A DNA stretch of 64,000 nt from positions 40,402,420-40,466,419 of the forward strand of contig LS997566.1 in the NCBI GenBank assembly GCA_000469685.2, written 5' to 3'. Below, one piece after another: positions 36,501-48,500 of this stretch (positions are counted from its first letter, which is position 1; the number at the start of each line of letters is the position of its first letter). This DNA is from Haemonchus contortus. Lineage: Eukaryota > Nematoda > Chromadorea > Rhabditida > Trichostrongylidae. A program made the translations under genes and the position numbers. Under the pieces are notes generated by a model. It was not told the origin of the DNA. It searched no databases and saw only the letters and a list, made by a program, of their open reading frames with translations.

Positions 36501-39500
36501 ACAAAATGCCGCTATGTCTTACTTTTATCGACTTGAAGAAAGCCTTTGACACCGTTGAGACAGAAGCGGTAATTGAAGCCCTGGGCAACCAGGGTGTTCC
36601 TAGGCAATATATAAGGATGCTTCGTGAGCTCTACGACAGCTTCACGACCAGGATTTCACCATTGTATAAGGAAGTCATTGTCAACGTGAAGAGAGGTGTT
36701 CGGCAAGGCGATACTATTTCGCCCAAAATTTTCAGTGCCGCCCTTGAGAATATCATGCGTCATTTGGAATGGGAAGACTTGGGAGTGAAGGTCGACGGCC
36801 GCTACCTACATCACCTCCGCTTTGCAGACGACATCGTGCTTATAACACCGAACATCGAGCAGGTGGAACGAATGCTGGCCGAGTTTGATAGTGCTTGTGG
36901 AAAGATCGGCTTGAGGCTGACCTAACGAAGACGATGTTCATGAGAAACGGATTGGTACCTGATGCTCCTTTCACGTTAAACGGAACGAATATCTCCGAAT
37001 GCTCCAGCTATGTGTATTTAGGTCGGGAAGTCAACATGATGAACGACCTAGCTCCAGAGCTGTGCAGAAGGAAACGCGCCGCATGGGGAGCATTTAAGAA
37101 TATCGAGGGAGTAGTGAAGAAGACAAAGAACATCCGGCTCCGCGCTCACCTTTTCGACACTGCTGTCCTTCCTGCTTTAACGTACGCCTCGGAGACCTGG
37201 ACTCTACGAAAGCAGGATGAACATGCTGTCAGCGTTATTCAACGCGCTTTGGAAAGGACGATGCTCGGAATTTTCTTATACACACAAGTGCAGAAGGGAA
37301 TCCGGAGTTCCGAGCTCCGTCAACGAACGAAGATCAGGGATGCCGTTGATTACGCCAAGAAATCGAAGATCAGGTGGGCCGGACACGTTATGCGATATAG
37401 TGATGACCGTTGGACCAGGGCGGTTACTGACTGGATCCCTCGGGACATCAAACGAACTCCAGGAAGGCCGCCAACGAGATGGTCAGACTTCTTCACGAAA
37501 GCTCTGAACGAAAGGAATGTTGAACCTCGTGTCCCTGAAGCGAGAACGATTCACTGGACCACTCTGACCACAGGGACGAATGGAGACGTTGCTGGCGCCC
37601 GCTCGAGGAAGTCGATGATCAACGGGACGACAGGTGATACAGGTGATGCCGCCGGCTACTTGAGCACTCACCCGGGTGATTTTGGGATGTCTACTCAATT
37701 CTGTTTTCCTTCTGATTTGGGGTTAGTGAATGTAAAGCAATGAGCTGTGACGAGCTCTTTTTCATTCGTTTCTCCCATTGTGAAAAGTTTCTTTGTTCCA
37801 AGCATTTCGTGCTAGAGTACCACATTTGTCCATAAAGTGGCGAAAGTTACCCAACTGTGAATCCTGCTGCGAATATAGTGTGCATGGGCAAGTAGAACTG
37901 AAGTCTTACTTCAAGTGGATAAATATTGGCAAAAGCTTTAAAAGGTCATAAAACGTGATAAAATCACCATGAAAGAATTTCCTAGTCCTGGAGGGAAATG
38001 TTCTATATAATGCAAAAACTAGGTCCCCCACGAAGTCCGAACCCTAGCCTCTCGCCCATGAAGCGTCGCGCTTACCACTACACCAAGCCGCCCTTGTGGA
38101 GCAAGCTGCTTCCATGTAATTTAAGTTTTCTCATTCAATGTCACCTAAAACCACCCTCATAACTCCGCTCAGAGAATCGCTTGGCAGATTTGGAAAGCGG
38201 ATTTGAATTCAGCGCCCAAAAACACGTCTAGCAGTATAGGTCTTATTTCAAGTGGCCACTTCGAGTTGGGATCCTTCCCTGGTCAGATCTCTTCGGCGGC
38301 CACGTTTACCTGCCTTGGCAAAACGAAGATATCGCTCCCTCGGTCCTCCCATCCGAAATTCGCCATGCCATCACACGTTGCAAAATTGTAGGCGCCCGGT
38401 CGGGATGGGATCAAACCAGTACATCTAAATAGCATTTTACGAGTGATCGTCTGAACTCTGGTTATGCTCTTCACGCGATATCTGTCGAAACGCAAAGGTT
38501 TCCATGTGGTGGAAAACTAGCAAGACTGTGTTGCTGTACAAGGAGGAATATTCCGACAATGTTGGCCACTATCGTTCAATCTGCACGCTGCCTGTTATCT
38601 ACATGTTCTTCACACGTGTCATCCTGAACAGGATTAGCAGAACACTGAGTGAAGTATAACACGCAAGCAAAAAGGGTTTTAGAAAGGGTTGAGCACAACC
38701 AACTGCATCCTCATAATTACAAGATTGGTTGAAGTTCCGTGAGAGTATGTTTTGCCGTCGTGTCCATCGATTCGAAAAGGCCTTTGTTGTCACCGAGTCA
38801 AAACGGAAAATAAATTTGTTCAGGCTTTCGCATCGCGTACTACAGGAAAATAACAGGTGTTAACAAAGTGTCGAGTGAAAATTGAAGTGGAGCCTTTATA
38901 AACCATTGTGTCTCTGCTCAATATATAACGATATTCATTGAGCTCTACGACAACTTCACGACCAGGTTTCCGCCGTTCTATAACGAAGTATTCATCAAGC
39001 TGTAGAGATGGATTGAATCTTAAATGCTCTAACTACGTGTAGCTTGGCGGAGAAGTCACCACAATAAACGAGCTGAGCAACATTGAACGCGCATCGGGAA
39101 GCACTTAACAACCTCGTAGGGTATGAAAGAAGGCAGAGGACGGCTCAACGCTTACCTTTTCAACACAGCCGCCCCCCCCTGCTTTGACATACGCTCCAGG
39201 GACTTGGACGCCACGGAAGCAGGATGTACATGCTCTCAGCGTCATTCAACAGGAAGGCAGTGCTTGAAATTATCCTGTAAGCGTATGTGCAGAAAGGAAT
39301 CTGGACTTTCGAGCTCAATCAACGAAGATCAGAATGCCGTTACACTTAGCCAAGAAGTTGAAGATCAGGTTGATCGGACACGCTATGCAATATCGTGAAG
39401 ACGAATGAACCAGACTAGAACCCTCGAGAAGTCGAACAATACCAGGATACAGTTAGACTCCTTAACGAGAGCTGCAAAAGAAAGAAATTCTATGCGTCGT

Positions 39501-42500
39501 ATTCCTCAAGCGAGGGCGATCCGATAGTCCACTCCCGATGGGGAGGAACGTAGACGTTACTGGCGTGAGGGAATCGATGATCACCAAGACGACAGATGGT
39601 ACAGATATTGGCCTTTGCATTGGCGTGATGAGCTGTAGGCATGTGGGTATTTAGTCGAGTCGAGGCTATTATGCTGGTGTTTAATGGTAACACTTCGAAA
39701 TTCCACAGACACTTTGCTACAAATTTATAGGCTTAACCAAACGATGAAGGGAATTCTAGAAGACCTCTTGAAAGATGCCCTACACTATTTCGAAACCACG
39801 ATAAAAGTACGTCGCCTGGGTGCTTTTTCCATACCGAGGTGAGTGGCTTTGAAACATTCGTATTCGATAAAATGACAGCATAACGACAAAATCTACCTCA
39901 TATAATAAGGTAGGTATACTAAAAATATTTTTTCTTACAATCGTCGCGCCATAAGCCAATAACAGTGAAAAGGATGCTAATCTCAATTCAAATGACATAC
40001 TAGATTAATAGCACGAGACAGGAATTTCTCGTGCTCACTGACTAGCTTGCAACCCTGAAATCGAATTACTCATCAAGCATGTTGAGAGAACATAAAAACC
40101 GAAAAACTAGTGTCGTGAAATCGAATAATGCATGAAAATGTTGTTGTCGTGAAATTCTTCAGTAGCATTACAGCAAGAGCGGAACGTTCGTTCTTCGCGA
40201 CCGTCGGAACCAGGTTACCCCGCCCTTTTTGCGCGCGCCGCAGCTCACTGCGATGTCGATGACATTACAGCATTACTGAGCGCCAGTAGTGCAGATGATC
40301 GCACTAGTCTTTGCTATCTTTTCTCTAAGTTGAGTGCCCTGGATCAATCGCAAGTCGTATGCTCCACTGACGACTGCGACGTCCGTCAAGGATCGCGAGA
40401 GGACGCTCCAAGAGCGACGGCTGATCTAGTTTTGTCGAATGCGTGGAACGAAACACACTCAACAAGAGAAAACTATGATTGTATTTATAGTTATTCACCC
40501 AAGAGAATTAGCTGGCTTTAGTTTGGAAGAAATCGCTTGCCAAGATACCCTTCAAATTGAATGACATGGAACCGTTCTCTCCACAACCTACCTAGACCAC
40601 ACCAATGCCTCGAAGAAAACTTTCCTTGTCAACTAATAAACGACTAACCCTGCTCACCTATTTCATGTCACTATACCCACGAGATCTTCAGAGATTTTTT
40701 TGGTACCAGTTTAGGTTTTTCAAGCATCATTTTCAGTTCAGGACCTACACAACGGGGCTTTTTTCATACGAAATTCATAATAATGTTAAGATCTCACAGG
40801 ACGCTGCTCCTCTACTTTGATTTGTTCCTTTGAAGCAACAAGCATAAGCCTCCGACATGCTATTGTGTCCTGTTTTCACAATTGACTTTTCATTGAGAAG
40901 GAGGCTCTGTGGTTGGATGGCTTTATCCTTCATTTCTTGACTACTCGTGCCGCTAGCTCATTTTGCTTCAACCTCATAGCTGCCTAATAACGACAGGATC
41001 AAAACCAATTTCAATAGGATCGGCAAGGACAACATCACCTTCTGAGGCAAGAAAATTACATAGTAGCACTTGAGGCTGGGCTCAGGATAAATTAGCATGA
41101 GATACTGTACAAAGTGCAACTCTTAAAAGCAACATCGACGACCTGGGTGCTGGATTATTGACAACAAACAAAGAACTGAGGTTATTTAAGTACTTCTAAC
41201 AGGGAACTAAAAAAGACGAATCGCTAGGCCGCAAGAGAGATGGTAGAGGCACGAAAGAGAAGTGTGCTTTTGGAATTTCTCTCAGCTCTTTTCACCTCCC
41301 TTTGACGGACCATGAGCAAACCTATAATGTCGCGTCCTCTGCAAAGTACATATCTAATTACAAGGTGCGCCGTAAATATAGAAACAAAAGAATGATCTAC
41401 AGGGATCTTTGCGTGCTTCTACCCAAGCAATTGTATTCGGAAAAAGGGTCGTATATGGGATAGGACGAAAGTTTTGAGATTCGTCGTTGAGCTGTCTAGG
41501 GATCGCGATTCAACAGACTGCTATGTGGGAAATGATGGAAGAGGGACTAGCTCGGAGAAATACTCATCAATTGCGAGCAAAGACAGAAGTGTTGGTGAAT
41601 GTTTGCGTGGCTCATCGTCTTTCTGAATCTGACGAATTGATAGCACCAAAATATGTGAACTAATGTAAATCATAAACATAAGGAAAGGTGCAGATTTGGA
41701 GAAACCCTGTGAACAAGGAAATTACGGACTTCCGAAAAGTAGTTGCCTTATTATCTGTAGCGCACCCTGTACTTACCTATTTTTCTCGTAGCATCCCTAG
41801 ATGCAGAAGGATCAATCGAAAACTGTTTCGATCTAGGACTAGCGCCTAAAACAATTTGTGCGGGATTAACATCTCACAGACTTAACAGACCCAGGCAAGT
41901 TCACTTCATTGCAATGCTATCGCCATTTGTTTAGGTGTTCAGTCTTTTCTCGTTATTCTAGACCAATTTCATCAATGAACATGCATTTGTTCCTTGAAAT
42001 TCTAAGTAGGTGAGACCTATTCAAAAGAGCTTGGATGCAAACACTTCCTCGGGTTGCCACTTCAGGTTGAACTCACGATTGATCAACTCCTCGAAAAATT
42101 ATCCTTTATCCTTCAACTCAGAAAGCAAATTTTCTATGTTCACTGATAAGCTGTGCTTTGTTGACTCATCGTTCATGAGATTTTCTTTCTTTTGCGCACC
42201 CACAAAATGTGAAAATTTTGTCGCTACTACAAGTATATACCGATATGATCGATACCGCTGGGATAAGGCGATGAACGGAGTAGAGTAACCAGTCTTGTTC
42301 CCATTCCCGAACCTGACACAATCAAAGATTTTTTAGCGATTGCAAAGGCATATTATGGGAATTAAAGGATAAAACTATATGTCAAGGGCATTGTGAGAAA
42401 AAATGCGAAGTATCTACTGCACCTCCAAGTGCTCACTATTTCGAAGTATGTTTTCTCATTAATCAGTAGAGAGCTCGACTTTGATTGTCTAAGAAATTTT

Positions 42501-45500
42501 AACGAGCGAACTCTGTTGATCTTGACCGTTTGAGATTAATGGCGAGGAGTAACTTCTCACAATTTTCTTTTTACAATTCATGTCGAATTGCATCTGCCAA
42601 TGCATCAGCCCAACTCACGTCAAGCCTTAAAAAGAGGAATTTCTCATCTTTTCACCTGTCAAAAGGTGAAATAATCTGCGGCATTAGTAGAAACTGCCGA
42701 ATTCAAATGGCAATCAAACAATGAGACTCATAGGTCAGAATTCGAACAACAATAACTTCGACTTCGAGGTAGAGAAGGGAAGGTTTCAAAGAAGTTTCGC
42801 ACACTTATTTTATAAACGATAAGCATACTTGTTCAATTGTTTGATTTATCCAAATATTTAGTGCTGTACATGCGAACTCGAAGATGGCAATTGCAATCAG
42901 GGTGAATGCGGAGGTATGGCAAACTTTCTAATGCATATTTCCGCACTAGACCGTTGAAAACAATATTGAATTGTCCAGGAGATCAAGATAGTATTAAGAA
43001 ACATGGTGAGGCTGCCTAACTTATGTAAGAGTAGGTGTCGTTTGGAGCAGTCTCGCAAGGAAAAATGGATAATATTGTGAAGGGTCATTGTGACAGTTGT
43101 ATACCACTTTAAACGGCAGTTGTGATACTACAAACGACCTTCACTTTTATAATGAGTACCGATGGATTTATAAGCGTAATAGACCAGCTGAAAAGCAAGA
43201 TATCCTATAGGTTTTTCTTTTTTCCAAAAGTCTTTTTATGAGCTCAGAAAAAAAGTGCTGTCTATCGTAGCGGCACTTTTACAACAATATTACACTACCC
43301 GAGGAAAGTACGCTGCTGCACGACGTTCATTGTCTTTTTTGCTAATCCCTAGACACTCTTGGATGCTCTCCATGTCGCGTGTATCCTTCTGCTCACCTTC
43401 GGATCTGGGTCGCTCATCATGTTGACTTCTCGGCCTAGATACACGTAGCTAGAACATTCAGAGACATTTCTTCAATTATGCGTAAACAATTATCGGATAA
43501 CAGAGTCGAAGAGCTTAAGTAGAAAAATAGCGAAACTATTCAACAGTATGGACGGTATGTTGTTTAATGAATGAATTTGATCTTATAGAAATTTTCTTCC
43601 AAAAATGACTCAAAAATCGGCAGAGATTTTACCCACAACCCAATATAACAATATCGGACTTCGGATTTTGTTTTTTGAAAGTCGCACCTCTATCTTCACG
43701 CTAGGGAGAACGAGTCACGTCATCACGTCAAGACTAGGTCACTTTTCCCACATCGTGCTTGGAGCTGCCCACTACATACGATCTCGAGATGACAAGTGGA
43801 GTTTCAATGGAGCGAACGACTTGCTCAGTTCGTGTCATCTTTTTTTCAAGCTGACTGAACTCTTCACCATGCACCATTCACAAAGGCGAACCAGTTGAGA
43901 ACCGCGGGCTGAAGTCGCGCGTGCAACGGCTGCAGTGTGGCCTAGTTCGGCGGACTGCGGAACAAAGCGCATCACGAAAAACAGATCCTGGAGCAGAGAA
44001 CAGGATGGTTTCGTGATGTATAGAACTTTGAAACAATAGCGTCGTGAGCCAAACAATGTGTTCGATTAAAGATGCGTAATTCCGAAGCAAAGTTGGATAG
44101 GAATTACAGATCGCCATCCGAGTTTCCTCCTTCCAACTACTCTTTCGAAGCCCTTCTATCTTAGCAGCTTCTCTCGAAAGGTCCAATGCAACGCTTCGTG
44201 TTATGGAATGCAACAGCTTCCATCGTATAAATATGAACGAGTTGCTCGTTAAGATGATATATAAAGGTTTTGGGTGGAATCCAGGCTCAAGAGTGAATAA
44301 GAGGATCAACTATTGAAGGGTGACCCCGCATCGTCCCTCTTGTACTTCCCATTCACTCGAATGCAAGTTTTTGGCTGGGTCAATGTGCAGAATAACAACC
44401 GCGCCCACAGACTCTCCACACACGCATGCATGGGTACTGCTGTGAGAAACAATGACTTAACACAGCGGAAATGTTAACCCTGAACCCGCCCGCATTTTTT
44501 GACGACTACCGGTGGCTTTTGGTTTGCGATCCATCGCACTACCCACCACCTGCACTTGCTCCATGAAGCCTCCTCAGCAACAGGGTCGTTCTATGGAAGA
44601 GAATTTTCATTTAAGGGGAACCTATCACATCATTACCTATATTTTATTATCTAATTTTTGCCTATAAAATGCAGATGACCAATAAGCTAACCAATCATAC
44701 CAACAATGTATGAATTCAATTTACACTTCCTCGGTAAGGGTGCTTCATATGTTGTATAGTCGCCATATTCTACTAATCAGGTTGGAATCCGGAATCAAGG
44801 AGAAATTTTAAAAACGCCGACCGACGTACCGATTTCCAAAAAAAAAATTTCAAGCCAATTTTCTTCCACATACGCTTTGAAGGTAAATGTTCAGGAAAGC
44901 TGACCGATGTCGACTTTGTTCTCTTTGTATCAGTGTTAGAAAAATATTGTGGACGCCCATTGGCTTACGCTGGACATTGTTTTGTCGAAGGAATTACGAA
45001 AAAGTGAGTTTGGAAGATATCTGTTCTATTTAAAAAGAGACAAACCGATTAGATAAGGGTCACTGTAATATCCGAATACTCTCATCTTCCACAATCTACG
45101 ACAGAATTAAAGCAAAATCTATTCAATGTGCATCAGTCACTTTCATACCTTCCTTGCTGCCCTCACGACACTGTGGCACGCTGACTGCCTCAGTGGTATG
45201 AGTTCACTGAGCGTGATTCTCTGGCTTGCTGAAATTGAAATCCCAGCCTTCACTTGAAAGTGTATAATAGCTCGCCCAGCTGAGAAGCGGAGGTGAATTC
45301 AAAAGAGGCTACTGTGCACACATACAGTTCATCCTCTCGGCTTCGCTTCTTATTGTTTCACAAGTGGTGGCACAGCGAGCGAAGTATGAAGTTCGAGCCT
45401 TTCGAATTGCGTATCTACCAACTGTGGAATACTCTTTTGTTCAGTGGTTGATTCGCAACATCCACCTGCGGGGACATAATAGCAGGTGCACTGCTTTTTC

Positions 45501-48500
45501 GCCCTCCCACATCCCATTTGCAGATCTCACAAATTGTACACACTCACCTGAACCAAGCTTCTAATAGAACACTGTCTGAATGAGAATGCGGTCAAGACTG
45601 CACTTCATCTGTTTTCATGAATAGCTTGTGACAATCACTCAAACGCAAAACAATGCTTTTTTTACGCTGTCCTGGATTAGCCGTCGTAATAGTAAAGAAT
45701 CAGAAAGGCCAAGGGAGAGGGCTTCGAAGTGCTCCCTACTAGAACTCTGTTTCTCGTGATGAATTAAGGCCAGTAGCCGGTTTCATGAATATTTGTCCGG
45801 ATAAGTTTCACGAGACGAAATCACATAAACTTTTGGAATGGAGAAACGTTATCAGGCATGAGCTCATTCATGCACTAGTATTCTCGGACGTGCACTTCCA
45901 AAATTTTCCAGGAGCTGGTGAACCACAACGGTACGAGTGATGCCATTTTAATAGAGGCCACATTCGAAGATTTTCTCATGCGATTTTGAAATCCAGCATT
46001 ACTTGAATTGAAATTTCGTGAATAAGTCAACAAATTGTGTTCTAGACTCTGAGAACGAAATTTGGTATGAGAAATAGCTTATAAAAATACTTGAACAGAA
46101 TCGTGGGCTCAAGGTCACTTTGGCAAAGACAGGAGGTCTAACGAAGCCGAGCTCGTGCTCAGATCGACAACTCACCTTTCATCATATCTGTCACAGAGAG
46201 CTTTGTCGGATTGCTGATATTATAATATTTTCCTGAGTTGCATCAAATCTATTAATCTCAGGGTCCAATACATTCGATATGCTAGCGTTCTTTGTTCTGC
46301 TCTCCTCTGAACTCACAGTGTTCCCTTTGTTGAAAAAATATTTTTACATTATAGCTACGCTGAGGCTTTAAGGATAGATATGTCTAATGGTAATATAAAC
46401 ACAGATCACTCTAAGTTAACTCATTCACTAGTCTGATTCCCGCTTGATATACTGCTCTTTTGCGCTGGAGGGAAAGTTAATGGCTCAAGTGTCCTGATAA
46501 GCCCTTGCGTCTGGTGGCAACTGAACGATACAGCCACCACCTTCGAATGTGACCTACTTTGTGCTGAGATCATTGAAACGACAAAAACTTTTCTTGTTTA
46601 CAGGAAAGGGTCAATTTACCTTTATCCCAATGTGGTCCATCAGTTTACGCGTCTCGATTGGGAAACGTCAGAAGGACCGGTAAGTTAAACATATAATTAT
46701 TATGACACGATCTATCTTTCCCAACTATTGATTTGTAACGCAAATTCGTAGAGTTTTGCACTAGAGTTATTTTACAACGACTTGTTTTGTTTTTTAGTGA
46801 ACAAATTTTTTTGAAAGAGCTCTTTCTCCTCTACAAAACTGTCGTATTTGTTTTTCGTATAATTTAATTGTTCGCCTTTTTTCTGGCTCAGAAATGGAAC
46901 ATTCAGGAGGAAAAAATAAGCACTTTCGGCATCTGCTTCTCTTTGCTTTTCATCGAAGTCAAAAAGCAGCCGAAGCCGCTCGAAACATATGCAGTGTGTA
47001 AGGAGAGAGTTTCTGAGGTGTGTCTCCTGAAAGGAGTGGGTGGCCCTGTGAGAGACGTCGAAGCGGAGAGTCAAGCAAGATCTCTACCCAAAAAGGCAAT
47101 GGCCCGCGTTTGGTGGGATTTGGAAGGCAAGGTGCACTGAGGAATGCTCGAACGAAACGCCAGTATCAACAAGGAGTTCTACATTGCTCAGCTGAACCGT
47201 GTAAATGAGGCTATTCGGCCGAAAAGACCCGATAGACAAGGTCAAGTCATCTGCTCCACGACAACGCCAGGCCCCATATTGCCCAACTCGTCAAAACAGC
47301 CCAACCATCACCTTTTCCGTTCTCTGCAAATCAAATGAGTGGTGTTACCTTTGATGGCGAAGAGGATATCAAAAGCTGACTCAACAACTTCTTCAACACC
47401 GGACCGGTCGATTTTTGGCGAAACGGCAGATGTCAACAAATTGGTCGAGAGATGAGATGAGGTCGTAAACAGTAACGGAGGATACATCATTGATTAATTT
47501 ATTATTATAATTATTGGTTTTTGCTCAAATAAATCTTTGTGAAAAAACTCTACAAACTTATGTTACAATCTATTTCAATTACAATCTATTTTATGTTACA
47601 ATCCAATCCAATATTTATGAGGGGACGGGAGCAGCTATGTTCCTTCAATGTTGAGCTAATTGTAGGAAACGAATTCTGATGAGGTTAAATTCCAGGTGAA
47701 GCATGATGTTTACATGGTAGTCACACCGAAGGTCACGAAAGAAGCTCGACGGCACTTCAACTGCACAACCTTGGAGGGAGCAGAGCTTGAAAACCAGGGT
47801 GAAGAGAGAACGTCTGGCAGCCATTGGGAGAAACGTGTCTTCGAAGTAGGAATTTGGTTCTACTAGGAAAATTCCTTCAAATGCAGAACTGATGAATGAA
47901 AGGAGGAGAAGATGCAAACTAACGAAAAGAGATCAACTTTTTCCTAACCATAAGCCTACGGCTTGCACGCAATTGGGAAGAGCGTGTTTTCGAGGCAGGA
48001 AGTTGGTCCCGCTCTGCCGCGACAATGGCCACCTTTTGGACGCGATCCGCATCGGCGGTACTGAAGCCCGCATACCTCCTAACTCACCGGACCCCCAGCT
48101 TCGTGAACGCGGCGACACAACCCACTTCCTCCGCCGCAGCTAAACTCCGTACAAGAGGAAGAGCAATCAGGATGGCAGTACACAAATAAACATGAAGGAT
48201 AAATGAAATAAGACTACATACAAAAGACGCAACACACGACACTCACCTTTCCTTTGAATCGCATGCGTTCTTTAGGGCAAGCTCCCTCAGCTGTTGAGTT
48301 TAGGCCCCGAGTGCTTCGGCGGACATCATGTCGTTCTTACTGACCAGTATCCGACATGTGACAACCTACGCTCTCAGAGAGGGGCAGATCGGATACTGGC
48401 CGGGCCCACACTGGCCTCCACTGCCTTTCGGGCAACTTCAGCGTTACCCAACTACAACCGACCAGATGCTGACAGCTAGGCGGTCGCAGTGCACGACGGG

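Larger units (their letters stand above)
34069..37645 (+). mobile_element. RTE-clade non-LTR retrotransposon, nearly full length, with 14-bp target duplication
   Basis: Target duplication ATGCCGCCGGCTAC at 34055-34068 and 37646-37659. The 5' untranslated region of about 730 bp is followed by an AP endonuclease and a reverse transcriptase. The 3' end is a short CAGGTGATACAGGTG-type tail, as usual for RTE. It has an in-frame stop near 35,078, another near 35,387 and a frameshift near 36,915, so it is dead but young. It lies inside element A. Confidence 0.92.
33240..38282. mobile_element. Element A: 5.04-kb DNA element, long inverted repeats, 3-bp TCA target duplication
   Basis: Target duplication TCA at 33237-33239 and 38283-38285. 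Termini CCAGGGAAGGATCCCAACTC at the left and its inverse at the right. Inverted repeats of about 340 bp (33,240-33,577 and 37,937-38,282). Each contains a tRNA-like stretch. The middle holds an RTE (34,069-37,645) and an ORF interrupted by it. Without the RTE the element is about 1.45 kb. It shares inverted-repeat sequence with element B (53,453-55,298). Three-base TNA duplications occur in PIF/Harbinger-like elements, but the family is not identified. Confidence 0.85.
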
